Source of the DNA: Stenotrophomonas lacuserhaii
Lineage (GTDB): Bacteria > Pseudomonadota > Gammaproteobacteria > Xanthomonadales > Xanthomonadaceae
NCBI RefSeq assembly: GCF_014836545.1
Contig: NZ_JACSQS010000012.1
Span: 55,472-119,471, forward strand
Reading direction: 5' to 3'
Length of the DNA: 64,000 nucleotides
Shown here: positions 27,267 to 36,432 of the stretch, in pieces
How the letters are laid out: each line of letters starts with the position of its first letter
Numbering within the stretch: the first letter of the stretch is position 1
The notes under the pieces: generated by a model
Told to the model about the DNA's origin: nothing
The model's database searches: none
What the model saw: only the letters and a program-made list of their open reading frames with translations
Program-made: the position numbers and the translations under genes

Positions 27267-27812
27267 TCAGTTATCCAGTTCCAGCACCATGCGCACCAGC
27301 CCGGGCGTGCCCTGCGGATGCGGCACCGGCTTGAAGCCCAGCGAATCGGCCAGCTGCTTCATTGGCTCGTTTTCTTCGGCGACATCGCCATACAGGCGAT
27401 CCAGGTATTTGCCGCGCGCCCACTTCACCAGCTTGCGCATCAGCTGCCGGCCAAGGCCCTGGCCGATCAGGAAGCGGCTGATCAGGATGGCGTACTCCGC
27501 TTCGCGGGTTCCCTGGATGATCGAGGCACGTGCGACGGCACCGACCACCGCTTCGCCGGCAGGCAGCGACTCGGCCGCGACCAGGGTGATTTCGGTCTTG
27601 GGGTTGGGATGGGTCAGCCGCTGGGTGGTTTCCGGCGACAGTTCGGTCACCGCCTGCAGGAAGCGGTCGCGGATTTCTTCCGGGCCGAACAGGCTGAAGG
27701 CCGCCTGCAACGGCGGGCCGTCTTCGGGCCGGATGGGACGGATCAGCAGTTCATGGCCACTGGGGGCCTTGAAGATCTCGTGCCAGGGCGGCATGCGGTT
27801 GCGAGTGGCCAT
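27267..27812 (-). CDS. GNAT-family acetyltransferase
   Basis: The 181-residue protein is a single GNAT domain. The region LIRPIRPEDGPPLQAAF is the usual opening, AEYAILISRFLIGQGLGRQLMRKLVKWA carries the acetyl-CoA loop (GQGLGRQL), and ENEPMKQLADSLGF is the C-terminal motif. The sequence resembles the acetyltransferase module of Pat-type protein acetylases, but it lacks the ADP-forming synthetase part. The ATG at 27810-27812 has AAGGA about nine bases upstream; an upstream in-frame start would have no ribosome site. Substrate unknown. Confidence 0.8.
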   Translation of the reverse strand: MATRNRMPPWHEIFKAPSGHELLIRPIRPEDGPPLQAAFSLFGPEEIRDRFLQAVTELSPETTQRLTHPNPKTEITLVAAESLPAGEAVVGAVARASIIQGTREAEYAILISRFLIGQGLGRQLMRKLVKWARGKYLDRLYGDVAEENEPMKQLADSLGFKPVPHPQGTPGLVRMVLELDN

Positions 27813-27905
27813 ACCGGGTAGTTCCTTGGTGGTCCAGCGATTGTGGCATCCCCATGGTCGCATTCCGTGAACGGAAGGTTCACGGGGGGCAGCGGCCGGG
27901 ACGCC

Positions 27906-28763
27906 TTAGTCGGCGGTCTTCAACCAGTCCAGGCGGGTGCTGGCGCCGGGCTCGCCCAGGTGCTGCTTCAGGGCGGCCAGAGCGGGGCCAACCATGCGGT
28001 CGAACTGGAACGGGGCATTGAGGATGAGCATGCCGCTGCCATTGAGGCGCAACGGGGATTCATCCGGACGCACCAGCAGTTCGATGGTCATCGCGGATTT
28101 ATAGGGCAGGGCGGTGGCCTTGCGCAGGAAATGCAGGATGGTGCGGCGCTGCTTGATCGGGAACCAGACCGCGCAGGTGGCCTGCGGCCAGCGCTCATGG
28201 GTTTCTTTCAGGGCAACGAGGATGCGGATGTACTCGGCGTCCTGGCCCTCGTAAGGCGGATCGATCAACACCAGGCCGCGACCGATCTTGGCGCCGTTTG
28301 CCTTCGGTGGGACCAGAGCCCGGATTTTCTCGTAGCCGTCGCCTTCGTATACGCCGACCCGAGCATCACCGGCGAACAGTTTCTTCAGCGCGGCGGCCTC
28401 TTCTGGCTGCAATTCACAGGCGGCCAGGCGGTCCTGCGGGCGCATCGCCTGGGCGGTCAGCAGGGGTGAGCCGGGGTAGGTGATCATCGCCCCGACCGGG
28501 TTGTCGGCCTGCACGGCCTTAAGGTAGCGCTCGACCACGTCGGGCAGCTTCGGCTGGGACATCAGCTTCATGACCCCGTCCTCGGCTTCCAGGGTCTTGC
28601 GGCTTTCTTCGCTGGCCAGCAGGTAGCGGCCGCGGCCGGCATGGGTGTCCAGCACGAAGAACGGGCTGTCCTTGCGCTTGAAGCTGTCGATCAGGGCCAG
28701 CTGCACGATGTGCTTGAGGACATCGGCATGGTTGCCGGCATGGAAGGCGTGGCGGTAGTTCAT
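27906..28763 (-). CDS. rlmJ: 23S rRNA (adenine-2030-N6)-methyltransferase RlmJ
   Basis: RlmJ methylates A2030 of 23S rRNA in the cytoplasm with S-adenosylmethionine. The 285-residue protein opens MNYRHAFHAGNHADVLKH, which is diagnostic for the family. It has FFVLDTHAGRGRY for the cofactor and VLIDPPYEGQDAEY as the NPPY-type catalytic motif. The length is usual. It is divergent from creB with only 59 bp between the starts; that gap contains a perfect tandem 12-base repeat (28789-28812) ending at the creB leader. Confidence 0.93.
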   Translation of the reverse strand: MNYRHAFHAGNHADVLKHIVQLALIDSFKRKDSPFFVLDTHAGRGRYLLASEESRKTLEAEDGVMKLMSQPKLPDVVERYLKAVQADNPVGAMITYPGSPLLTAQAMRPQDRLAACELQPEEAAALKKLFAGDARVGVYEGDGYEKIRALVPPKANGAKIGRGLVLIDPPYEGQDAEYIRILVALKETHERWPQATCAVWFPIKQRRTILHFLRKATALPYKSAMTIELLVRPDESPLRLNGSGMLILNAPFQFDRMVGPALAALKQHLGEPGASTRLDWLKTAD

Positions 28764-28822
28764 GGGGCGCAGTGTACGGGTCGGCAGGCGCAGCGGCTAT
28801 CGCAGCGGCTATGCTGCCGCCC

Positions 28823-29530
28823 ATGACAGAACCCGTTGCCCGCGTGCTGGTGGTCGAAGACGAGGCCGCCATCGCTGAAACCGTCTTGTATGCCCTGCGC
28901 AGCGAAGGCTTCGCGGCCAGCCATTGCCTGCTCGGCGGGCAGGCCCTGCAGCAGCTGCAGGAGGGCGCGTTCGATCTGGTGATGCTGGATGTGGGACTGC
29001 CCGACCTGGGCGGATTCGAGGTCTGCCGACGCCTGCGCGCGCTGCCGGGCGCGGTGGGACAGCTGCCGGTGATCTTCCTGACCGCGCGCAACGATGAGGT
29101 CGACCGGGTGATGGGGCTGGAGCTGGGCGCCGATGACTACGTCACCAAGCCGTTTTCGCCGCGCGAACTGGTGGCGCGCGTGCGTGCCCGACTGCGCCGC
29201 AGCGGCGTAGCGGGGACCGCGTCCGATGGCCGCTGGCAGCAGCAGGGTACGTTCCATATCGACCGGCAGGGCCGCCGCATCCGCTATGGCGAGCAGCTGC
29301 TCGACCTGACGCGCTACGAGTACGCGCTGCTGGCGGCGCTGCTGCAGCGGCCCGGCGCCATTCTCAGCCGCGCCCAGCTGATGGACCGCGGCTGGGATGC
29401 CAGCGCCGACAGCGCCGACCGCACCGTGGACACCCACATCAAGACGCTGCGCGCCAAGCTGCGCGGTGCCGGGGCCACCGATGATCCGATCCGCACCCAT
29501 CGCGGCGTCGGCTACGCGCTGGAGGCCTGA
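28823..29530 (+). CDS. creB: Response regulator CreB (OmpR family)
   Basis: CreB is the DNA-binding partner of CreC and activates genes carrying cre-tags. The 235-residue protein has a receiver domain with phospho-acceptor D56 in LVMLDVGLPD and K in YVTKPFSPRE, then a winged helix from about residue 135 with LTRYEYALLAALLQRPG and DRTVDTHIKTLRAKLR. These blocks follow E. coli CreB closely. An in-frame ATG four codons upstream (28811) is an alternative start. The next gene, creC, begins two bases after the stop. In this genus the pair influences beta-lactam and stress responses, according to published work on S. maltophilia. Confidence 0.92.
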   Translation: MTEPVARVLVVEDEAAIAETVLYALRSEGFAASHCLLGGQALQQLQEGAFDLVMLDVGLPDLGGFEVCRRLRALPGAVGQLPVIFLTARNDEVDRVMGLELGADDYVTKPFSPRELVARVRARLRRSGVAGTASDGRWQQQGTFHIDRQGRRIRYGEQLLDLTRYEYALLAALLQRPGAILSRAQLMDRGWDASADSADRTVDTHIKTLRAKLRGAGATDDPIRTHRGVGYALEA

Positions 29531-29532
29531 GC

Positions 29533-30966
29533 ATGCGGCTGGGGCTGAAACTGTTCCTGGGCTTTTTCCTGATCGTCGGCCTGGCTGCGTTCTTCGTGAT
29601 GCGCGTGTTCGTGGAGGAAGTGAAGCCAGGGGTGCGCCAGGCGATGGAGTCCACCCTGGTGGATGCAGCCAACGTGCTCGCCGAACTGGCGGCGCCCGAA
29701 CTCAAGGCCGGTACGCTGGCCCGCGGTGGCTTCACCTCCAGCCTGGCCCGCGCGCAACGCCGCGACCCGAAGGCGATGGTCTGGCGCTTTCCCAAGCGCG
29801 CGCTGGACTACCGGGTGACCATCACCGATGCCAAGGGCATCGTGTTGTACGACTCGCTGGGCCGTGACGTCGGCCGCGACAACTCGCGCTGGAATGATGT
29901 CCATCGCACCCTGCGTGGCGAGTACGGCGCGCGGTCCAGTCCGGAGGTGCCCGGCGATGCCACCCACACGGTGATGCACGTGGCGGCGCCGGTGTACGAC
30001 CCGGCCGATGGCCGCACGCTGATCGGCGTGCTGTCGCTGTCGCAGCCCAACCGAAGCATCGATCCTTTCATCACCGCCAGCCAGCGCCAGATCATGCTGC
30101 GCGGTGCGTGGCTGATCGGCCTGTCGGCGCTGATCGGCATCCTGATGACGGCGTGGTTGATGACCGGTGTGCGACGGCTCAACCGTTATGCGCAGGCGGT
30201 CAGTGCCGGCGAGCCGGTGGCCCCGCCGAAGCCGCGGCGCGATGAGATCGGTGACCTCGGCCGCGCGCTGGAAACCATGCGCCGGAAGCTGGAAGGCAAG
30301 GCGTACGTGGAGCAGTACGTGCAGTCGCTTACCCATGAAATGAAGAGCCCGCTGGCGGCGATCCGCGGCGCGGCCGAGCTGTTGCAGGAGCCGATGCCTG
30401 CCGAGGACCGCGAGCGCTTCGCGCGCAGCATCGTCGACCAGCAACAGCGGCTGACCCAGACCATCGACAAGCTGCTGGCGCTGGCCGAAGTGGAGCAGCA
30501 CGGCTGGCTGCAGTCGCGTGACACGTTGTCGGTGGCCACGCTGTTCGCCGCGGTGAAGCAGGGTGCACAGCTGCGCGCGCAGGCCGCCGGCGTGCAGGTG
30601 CAGGTGCAGCCCGCCGGCTCGATGACGCTGCAGGGCGATGGCTACCTGCTGCGCCAGGCGCTCGGCAACCTGCTGGACAACGCGATCGATTTTTCGCCGG
30701 CCGGCAGCAGCATCCAGCTGATCGCCGCGGTGCAGGCCGGCGGCATCGCACTGCAGGTCGTCGACCAGGGCACCGGCATTCCGGAGTTCGCGCGCGGGCG
30801 GGTGTTCGAACGCTTCTATTCGCTGGCACGCCCGGCCACCGGCGCACGAAGCTCGGGCCTGGGCCTGCCGTTCGTCGGCGAGGTGGCACGCCTGCATGGT
30901 GGGCACGCCAGCGTGGAAGGGGGCGCATCCGGCGGGACCCGCGCGGTGCTGTGGCTGCCGCGGTAG
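29533..30966 (+). CDS. creC: Sensor histidine kinase CreC
   Basis: The 477-residue inner-membrane kinase phosphorylates CreB. It has an N-terminal helix (about residues 5-25), a periplasmic sensor of about 165 residues with a PAS-like core (YRVTITDAKGIVLYDSLG), a second helix at about 192-212, a HAMP segment, HisKA with SLTHEMKSPLAAIRG (H268), and HATPase boxes NLLDNAIDFSP, DQGTGI and SSGLGLPFVGEVARLH. The sensor sequence matches CreC, including the N-terminal KPGVRQAMESTLVD. It follows creB directly and creD comes 87 bp later. Confidence 0.93.
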   Translation: MRLGLKLFLGFFLIVGLAAFFVMRVFVEEVKPGVRQAMESTLVDAANVLAELAAPELKAGTLARGGFTSSLARAQRRDPKAMVWRFPKRALDYRVTITDAKGIVLYDSLGRDVGRDNSRWNDVHRTLRGEYGARSSPEVPGDATHTVMHVAAPVYDPADGRTLIGVLSLSQPNRSIDPFITASQRQIMLRGAWLIGLSALIGILMTAWLMTGVRRLNRYAQAVSAGEPVAPPKPRRDEIGDLGRALETMRRKLEGKAYVEQYVQSLTHEMKSPLAAIRGAAELLQEPMPAEDRERFARSIVDQQQRLTQTIDKLLALAEVEQHGWLQSRDTLSVATLFAAVKQGAQLRAQAAGVQVQVQPAGSMTLQGDGYLLRQALGNLLDNAIDFSPAGSSIQLIAAVQAGGIALQVVDQGTGIPEFARGRVFERFYSLARPATGARSSGLGLPFVGEVARLHGGHASVEGGASGGTRAVLWLPR

Positions 30967-30973
30967 CGGCCAC

Positions 30974-31000
30974 TTCACATTCGCTTCAAACTCAGCTCAA
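30974..31000 (+). promoter_or_regulatory. Triple cre-tag-like direct repeat upstream of creD
   Basis: TTCAC (30974), TTCAA (30985) and CTCAA (30996) occur at an exact 11-base period. The first pair matches the E. coli cre-tag TTCAC-N6-TTCAC with one change. The last repeat ends about 53 bases before the creD start codon, suitable for CreB activation. Confidence 0.7.
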
Positions 31001-31053
31001 ACCCCGCACATCCGGGGTGTCCATCCTGCAGGCCTCCCCAACGAGGATGGACC

Positions 31054-32409
31054 ATGAAATCCCTGCACCTGTTCCTGCGCTTCGCCATTGTCGGCGGGCT
31101 GATCCTGCTGCTGCTGGTTCCGCTGATGCTGATCCGCGGCGTGATCACCGATCGCAGCGAGTACCGCGAAGAGGCATTCCGCCGGGTGGCCGAAAGCCGC
31201 GCCGGCACCCAGCAGCTGGTCGGACCGGTGCGCGTGGTGCCGTGGATCGAACGCACCACGGTGGTGGTGGTCGACAAGGCAGGCAGGAGCAGCAACGAAG
31301 TGCAGATCACCCAGGGCCACTGGCTGCAGATGCCCCGCCAATTGAGCGTGGATGGACGGCTGGCGCCGGACCTGCGCTCGGTCGGCCTGTTCAAGGTGCC
31401 GGTGTACAGCTGGCAGGGGCACATCGCGGCCGACTTCGCTGCCGATGACTACCCGGTGAGGGAGGGGCGCAGCTATGGCACGCCTTACCTGGCCATCGGC
31501 CTGAGTGATGTGCGCGGCCTGGTCGGCACGCCGGACCTGCGGGTCAACGGCGCGCCGTTGCGGCTGCAGCCGGGCGTCGGCATGGCCGACGCGCTGGGGC
31601 GTGGCCTGCACGCCGAGGTCGCCGGGTTCGCCGATGCACGCGGTGGCACGCTGGCCGCCAGCCGGATCGAGCTGGACCTGCAGGTGGATGGCAGCCGCTC
31701 GCTGGCGGTGGTGCCGGTGGGCGATGACAACCAGATCGCGCTGCGTTCGCGCTGGCCGCACCCCTCGTTCGCCGGCGCCTTCCTGCCCAATGAGCGCCGC
31801 GTCGACGCGCAGGGCTTCGAGGCGCGCTGGACCGTGTCTTCGCTGGCTTCCGATGCGCAGCGGCAGCTTCGTGCCGGTGATCCGTCGACGCAGGCGGTCG
31901 AAGTTTCGCTGGTGGATCCGGTGGATGTATATACCCAGGCTGATCGTGCTTCCAAGTACGGCGTGCTGTTCGTGCTGCTGACCTTCGTCGCTTTCCTGCT
32001 GTTCGAGCTGATCCGCCAACTGCGCATCCATCCGCTGCAGTACCTGATGGTCGGCCTGGCGCTGGCGATCTTCTTCCTGCTGCTGATCAGCCTGTCCGAG
32101 CACATCGCCTTCTGGCAGGCCTATCTGGTATCGGCGCTGGCCTGCATCGGCCTGCAGGCGGTCTACCTGGCCAACGTGCTGGGCCACTGGAAGCGCGGCA
32201 TGGGCTTCGCCCTGATGCTGACCGTGCTGTACGGCGCGCTGTATGGCCTGCTGGTGTCGGAGAACAATGCGCTGCTGATGGGCTCGCTGCTGCTGTTCGG
32301 GATCCTCGCGCTGGTGATGTGGGTGACCCGCCGGGTGGACTGGTACGCGCTGGGCATGGGAGCGCCCCCTGCGCTGCCTGCGGACACCGCGCCGCGCAGT
32401 CTCGGCTGA
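31054..32409 (+). CDS. creD: Inner-membrane protein CreD
   Basis: The 451-residue protein has one N-terminal helix (about 8-30), a large periplasmic domain (about 31-300) and five to six helices in the C-terminal third, as in E. coli CreD. The opening FAIVGGLILLLLVPLMLIRGVITDR and the segment VSLVDPVDVYTQADRASKYGVLF are family landmarks. CreD is a main target of CreBC and affects envelope integrity and antimicrobial tolerance, but its biochemical activity is unknown. It is separated from creC by the cre-tag region and can be transcribed independently. A 14-bp hairpin follows. Confidence 0.92.
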   Translation: MKSLHLFLRFAIVGGLILLLLVPLMLIRGVITDRSEYREEAFRRVAESRAGTQQLVGPVRVVPWIERTTVVVVDKAGRSSNEVQITQGHWLQMPRQLSVDGRLAPDLRSVGLFKVPVYSWQGHIAADFAADDYPVREGRSYGTPYLAIGLSDVRGLVGTPDLRVNGAPLRLQPGVGMADALGRGLHAEVAGFADARGGTLAASRIELDLQVDGSRSLAVVPVGDDNQIALRSRWPHPSFAGAFLPNERRVDAQGFEARWTVSSLASDAQRQLRAGDPSTQAVEVSLVDPVDVYTQADRASKYGVLFVLLTFVAFLLFELIRQLRIHPLQYLMVGLALAIFFLLLISLSEHIAFWQAYLVSALACIGLQAVYLANVLGHWKRGMGFALMLTVLYGALYGLLVSENNALLMGSLLLFGILALVMWVTRRVDWYALGMGAPPALPADTAPRSLG

Positions 32410-32431
32410 TTCTTTCCGGCACGCATGCCAG

Positions 32432-32462
32432 AGCGCCACATTCCGGATCGGAATGTGGCGCT
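32432..32462 (+). terminator. Perfect 14-bp hairpin after creD
   Basis: AGCGCCACATTCCG and CGGAATGTGGCGCT pair perfectly around a GAT loop. No T run follows, so it may be a processed or REP-like structure rather than an efficient rho-independent terminator. Confidence 0.5.
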
Positions 32463-32528
32463 GCTGCGTTGCGTGACCTTAGGCATCTGGCGTGCGCGGC
32501 CCTTCGCCCTACACTCAGGGATTGATCT

Positions 32529-34172
32529 GTGACGGCGCGTGCCGGGGGCTGGACGATGGGGAAGTGGGGTGTGCTGGCGATCGCGCTGGCGTTGAGCAAT
32601 CCGGCCGTGGCGCAGCGCGCCGAGCCGGTCGACCTGGACATGGTCAGCAAGATCCGCCAGGAAGCGTTCCATCGCTCGCAGGTGATGGATACCTTCAGTC
32701 ATCTGACCGAAAGCATCGGCCCGCGACTGACCAATTCGCCGGCCATGTCCCAGGCCAACGCCTGGACGCGCGGCAAGTTCAACGAGTGGGGCCTGGTCAA
32801 CGTCCACGACGAAGCGTTCGAAGATTTCGGGCGCGGCTGGGAGTTCACTTCGGCATCGGTGCTGATGCTGGGCAGTGGTCCGCAGGGTGACCGCATGCAG
32901 CCGCTGCATGCGCTGCCCAAGGCCTGGACCCCGGGCACCAACGGCCCGGTGGAAGGCGAGCTGGTGCAGGTGGACATCAAGAAGCTGGCCGACCTGGAAA
33001 AGTACAAGGGCAAGCTGCGCGGCAAGATCCTGCTGCTGGGCGAGGCACGTGAGTACAAGCGCGGCACCGAGCCGGACTCGCACCGCCACGATGCGACCTC
33101 GCTGGAAGGCCTGCAGGAATTCACCGTGCCGAAGAATGCCGCGGCCGACAAGGAAAAGCGGGTCAAGGAGTACACCGAGCGCCAGGCACTGGCCAAGGCG
33201 GTCAATGCCTTCTTCGTGGAAGAAGGCGCACTGGCGGCGATCAGCATCAGCGGCTGGGACAACGGCATCATCCGGGTCGCTGGTGGCGGTTCGCGCAAGG
33301 CCGGCGAATCAGCTGGCATCCCGGAGCTGGCGATGATCTCCGAACACTTCAATCCGCTGGTACGCGCGCTGCTGGCCAAGCAGCCGGTGAAGCTGCGCGT
33401 GGACGTGGCGGCACGCTTCACCGATGACAGCAACCAGCCCGGCTACAACACGCTGGCCGAGATCCGCGGCAGCGGCAAGGCCGATGAAGTGGTGATGCTC
33501 GGTGCCCACATGGATTCGTGGCATAGCGGCACCGGCGCAGCCGACAATGCCGCCGGCGTGGCGGTGATGATGGAAGCCATGCGCATCCTCAAGGCGGTCG
33601 GCGCCAAGCCCAAGCGCACCATCCGGGTCGCGCTGTGGAGCGGCGAGGAACAGGGCCTGATCGGCTCGCAGGCCTACGTGGCCAAGCACTTCGCGCAGTT
33701 CCCCGAGCCGACCGATGCCGGCCAGAAGGCGTTGCCGGCTTCGTTGCGCGAACCGACCGGTGCACTGGTCAAGCGCCGCGATTACGAGAAGTTCTCGGTG
33801 TACTTCAACATGGACAATGGTTCGGGACGTTTCCGTGGCATCTACGCCCAGGAGAACCTGGCGGCGATGCCGGTGTTCGAGGCCTGGCTGAAGCCGTTCA
33901 ACGACGTCGGCGCAACCACCGTGGCGACCCGCAACACCGGTTCCACCGACCACATCAGCTTCGACCGCGTCGGGCTGCCGGGCTTCCAGTTCATCCAGGA
34001 CAAGCTGGACTACTTCAGCAACGTCCACCACAGCCACCTGGACACCTGGGACCACGCCGAACCGGAAGACCTGAAGCAGGCCGCCGCGATCGTGGCCTCG
34101 TTCGTCTACAACGCCGCCACGCGCGAGGACCTGTTCCCGCGCAAGGCGCAAAAAGGGGACGGAGGGGATTAA
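32529..34172 (+). CDS. Secreted M28-family aminopeptidase-like zinc peptidase
   Basis: The 547-residue protein has a signal peptide (ALALSNPAVAQ, cleavage near residue 29) and an M28 dizinc catalytic domain from about residue 290. Zinc-site motifs are HMDSWHSGTGAADNAAG, WSGEEQGLIGS and NTGSTDHISFD, and HHSHLDTWDH supplies the last His. A protease-associated-like insert lies at 110-250. M28 enzymes remove N-terminal residues or dipeptides. GTG 32529 has AGGGA upstream; ATG 32556 is also possible and leaves the signal peptide intact. The last residues KGDGGD and the TAA stop are encoded by an inverted repeat, so the native C-terminus may have been altered by it. Confidence 0.88.
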   Translation: MTARAGGWTMGKWGVLAIALALSNPAVAQRAEPVDLDMVSKIRQEAFHRSQVMDTFSHLTESIGPRLTNSPAMSQANAWTRGKFNEWGLVNVHDEAFEDFGRGWEFTSASVLMLGSGPQGDRMQPLHALPKAWTPGTNGPVEGELVQVDIKKLADLEKYKGKLRGKILLLGEAREYKRGTEPDSHRHDATSLEGLQEFTVPKNAAADKEKRVKEYTERQALAKAVNAFFVEEGALAAISISGWDNGIIRVAGGGSRKAGESAGIPELAMISEHFNPLVRALLAKQPVKLRVDVAARFTDDSNQPGYNTLAEIRGSGKADEVVMLGAHMDSWHSGTGAADNAAGVAVMMEAMRILKAVGAKPKRTIRVALWSGEEQGLIGSQAYVAKHFAQFPEPTDAGQKALPASLREPTGALVKRRDYEKFSVYFNMDNGSGRFRGIYAQENLAAMPVFEAWLKPFNDVGATTVATRNTGSTDHISFDRVGLPGFQFIQDKLDYFSNVHHSHLDTWDHAEPEDLKQAAAIVASFVYNAATREDLFPRKAQKGDGGD

Positions 34173-34240
34173 GTCGTAAACGGCACAGGTCGGGCGTGAA
34201 GGGTGGGGGGATCGCGACTTAATCCCCTCCGTCCCCTTTT
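34151..34240. repeat. Perfect 26-bp inverted repeat between M28 gene and gltX
   Basis: The arms are 34151-34176 and 34215-34240, identical as reverse complements over 26 bases, with a 38-base spacer. The left arm begins AAAAGGGGACGGAGGGGATT. It contains the end and TAA stop of the M28 gene. The right arm ends three bases before the TAAAAT hexamer (34243-34248) that is the likely gltX -10 element. It has no GTAG head and so differs from SMAG. Confidence 0.85.
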
Positions 34241-34276
34241 GCTAAAATCGGCGGATATTCGTTCCCCGAGCGTCCC

Positions 34277-35683
34277 ATGACCTGCCGCACCCGCTTTGCC
34301 CCCAGTCCTACCGGCTACCTGCACATCGGCGGCGCCCGCACGGCGCTGTACTGCTGGCTGGAGGCCCGTCACCGTGGCGGCGAGTTCGTGCTGCGTATCG
34401 AAGACACCGACCGGGAGCGCAGCACGCAGGGCGCCATCGACGCGATCCTGGAGGCGATGGAGTGGCTGGGCCTGGGCTATGACGAAGGCCCGATCTACCA
34501 GACCCAGCGCGTGGCGCGCTACCTGGAAGTGGCCGAACAGCTGGTCGCCGAGGGCAAGGCCTACTACGCCTACGAGACCCGCGAAGAGCTCGACGCGATG
34601 CGCGAGGCCGCCATGGCGAAGCAGGAAAAGCCGCGTTACAACGGCGCCGCACGCGAGCAGAACCTGCCTTGGCGCGATGACCCGAACCGGGTGATCCGCT
34701 TCAAGAACCCGCTGGATGGCACGGTGGTGTTCGATGACCTCATCAAGGGTCCCATCGAAATCGCCAACAGCGAGTTGGATGACATGGTGATCTTCCGCCC
34801 GGACGGCTACCCGACCTACAACTTCGCCGTGGTGGTGGACGACTGGGACATGGGCATCACCGAGGTGATCCGCGGCGATGACCACATCAACAACACCCCG
34901 CGCCAGATCAACCTGTACCTGGGCATCGGCGCGCCGGTGCCGAAGTTCGGCCACATGCCGATGATCCTGGACGAGCAGGGTGCCAAGCTGTCCAAGCGCA
35001 CCGGCGCGGCCGACGTGATGCAGTACAAGGACGCCGGTTACCTGCCGGAGGCGCTGCTGAGCTACCTGGCCCGCCTGGGCTGGTCGCACGGTGACCAGGA
35101 GATCTTCACCCGCCAGGAACTGATCGACCTGTTCGACGTGACCAACTGCAACTCCAAGGCGGCCCGACTGGACATGGCCAAACTGGGCTGGGTCAACCAG
35201 CACTTCCTGAAGACCGAAGCGCCTGCGTCCATCGCGCCGGCACTGGTCTACCAGCTGGAGAAGCTGGGCCTGGACCTGAACGCAGGCCCGTCCGCGGAAG
35301 ATGTCGTGGTCGCCTTGCGCGAGCGCGTGCAGACGCTGAAGGAAATGGCCGAAAAGGCGGTGGTCTGGTACCAGCCGCTGGAAACCTACGACGAGGCGGC
35401 CGTGGCCAAGCACCTGAAGGCCGGCGCCGAACTGCCGCTGGGCAAGGCGCGCGAGCTGCTGGCGGCATTGCCCGAGTGGACTGCCGAAAGCGTGGGGGTG
35501 GCGCTGCATGATGCCGCCGCAGCGCTGGAGATCGGCATGGGCAAGGTCGCCCAGCCGCTGCGCGTGGCCATCACCGGTACCCAGGTGAGCCCGGACATTT
35601 CGCAGACGGTGTACCTTGCCGGTCGCGATGAGGCCTTGAAACGCATCGATGTTGCCATTACCAAGGTAGTGGCTGCGGCCTGA
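34277..35683 (+). CDS. gltX: Glutamyl-tRNA synthetase
   Basis: GltX charges tRNA-Glu with glutamate in the cytoplasm. The 468-residue class I enzyme has the HIGH-type motif [14 protein letters not shown] near the start, the glutamate-site [13 protein letters not shown], and the KMSKS-type AKLSKRTGA at about residue 235. The anticodon-binding C-terminal region is full length. The ATG at 34277 gives the family start [19 protein letters not shown] hexamer about 30 bases upstream can act as -10. The Fur-family gene starts 26 bp after the stop, so the two are probably co-transcribed. Confidence 0.97.
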   Translation: MTCRTRFAPSPTGYLHIGGARTALYCWLEARHRGGEFVLRIEDTDRERSTQGAIDAILEAMEWLGLGYDEGPIYQTQRVARYLEVAEQLVAEGKAYYAYETREELDAMREAAMAKQEKPRYNGAAREQNLPWRDDPNRVIRFKNPLDGTVVFDDLIKGPIEIANSELDDMVIFRPDGYPTYNFAVVVDDWDMGITEVIRGDDHINNTPRQINLYLGIGAPVPKFGHMPMILDEQGAKLSKRTGAADVMQYKDAGYLPEALLSYLARLGWSHGDQEIFTRQELIDLFDVTNCNSKAARLDMAKLGWVNQHFLKTEAPASIAPALVYQLEKLGLDLNAGPSAEDVVVALRERVQTLKEMAEKAVVWYQPLETYDEAAVAKHLKAGAELPLGKARELLAALPEWTAESVGVALHDAAAALEIGMGKVAQPLRVAITGTQVSPDISQTVYLAGRDEALKRIDVAITKVVAAA

Positions 35684-35708
35684 AATCCGCCCGAACTGGA
35701 GAACCCGC

Positions 35709-36194
35709 ATGTCCGCCAAGCACGCCTGCACGGCCCCGCACCACCACGTCCACGACGCGTCGGACTTCGTGGGGGTGGTCGAGCGCGTGTGCCGCGAGCG
35801 CGGACTGCGGCTGACTCCCATCCGCGCCAACGTACTGCGGCTGATCGCCGAGGCCGGCAAGCCGGTGAAGGCATATGAACTGCTGGAGTGGGTGCGCAGT
35901 GGCAAGGGCGTGGGCGCCGATGCACCGCCGACGGTGTATCGCGCGCTGGATTTCCTGATGGCCAACGGGTTCGTACACAAGCTGGAATCGGTGAACGCCT
36001 TCGTGGCCTGCCACCACCCGAGCAGTGCGGCGCATTCGGTGCCGTTCCTGATCTGCAACAGCTGCCACAGCGCGGTGGAGCTGGAGGACCGCGAGATCGT
36101 CAGCCAGCTGGAAAAACGCGCCAAGGAGCTGGGGTTCCAGCCGCAGGCGCAGACGCTGGAAGTGCACGGACTCTGCGCCCGCTGCGCGGGCTGA
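35709..36194 (+). CDS. zur: Fur-family regulator, probable zinc uptake regulator Zur
   Basis: The 161-residue protein has a Fur-type winged helix (ERVCRERGLRLTPIRANVLRLI, then PPTVYRALDFLMANGFVHKLES) and a dimerisation domain with two CxxC pairs, LICNSC and LCARC, for the structural zinc. The His-rich N-terminus (HHHVH) and NAFVACHHP supply more possible metal ligands. The spacing is that of E. coli Zur rather than Fur. The likely targets in this window are the ZnuD-like receptor and MerC genes, whose shared promoter region holds Zur-like boxes. It is probably co-transcribed with gltX. Zur rather than Fur is inferred, not proved. Confidence 0.85.
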   Translation: MSAKHACTAPHHHVHDASDFVGVVERVCRERGLRLTPIRANVLRLIAEAGKPVKAYELLEWVRSGKGVGADAPPTVYRALDFLMANGFVHKLESVNAFVACHHPSSAAHSVPFLICNSCHSAVELEDREIVSQLEKRAKELGFQPQAQTLEVHGLCARCAG

Positions 36195-36273
36195 ATTCTT
36201 GTTGTTGCCGGGCTTGCGGCCCGGCGGCCCGCTTTTTCAGGCAACAGCAACAGCTGCGGGGCTGCCTGCTGGC

Positions 36274-36372
36274 GGGGCGGGGTGGCTGTGCAGGACACGC
36301 CGCAAGTACGTCCTTGTAGGCTCGCTTTTCGCATCCATGCGAAAAGACGGTCCTGCACAACCACCCCGCCCC
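36274..36372 (-). repeat. Nested inverted repeat, copy A
   Basis: Outer arms 36274-36296 and 36350-36372 match at 22 of 23 positions. Inside lies a perfect 10-bp hairpin (CTTTTCGCAT, CC, ATGCGAAAAG; 36325-36346) and a near-palindromic core CAAGTACGTCCTTG. On the minus strand, 31 bases (36293-36323) are identical to copy C at 44748-44778. Confidence 0.7.
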
Positions 36373-36432
36373 ACCTTCGACGGGTCCATGGTGGCCATGG
36401 ACAGAGCAGGGGGTGGAGGGTGGGAGAAAGAC

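Noticed and set aside
23729..27334. A 1201-codon open frame antisense to mfd
   Set aside because: It mirrors mfd codon structure in high-GC DNA, and its translation is low-complexity His/Gln/Gly-rich without any domain. mfd on the other strand is unmistakable.
34177..34214. Riboswitch or T-box before gltX
   Set aside because: The spacer of the inverted repeat has no recognisable T-box or aptamer features, and the likely promoter lies downstream of it.
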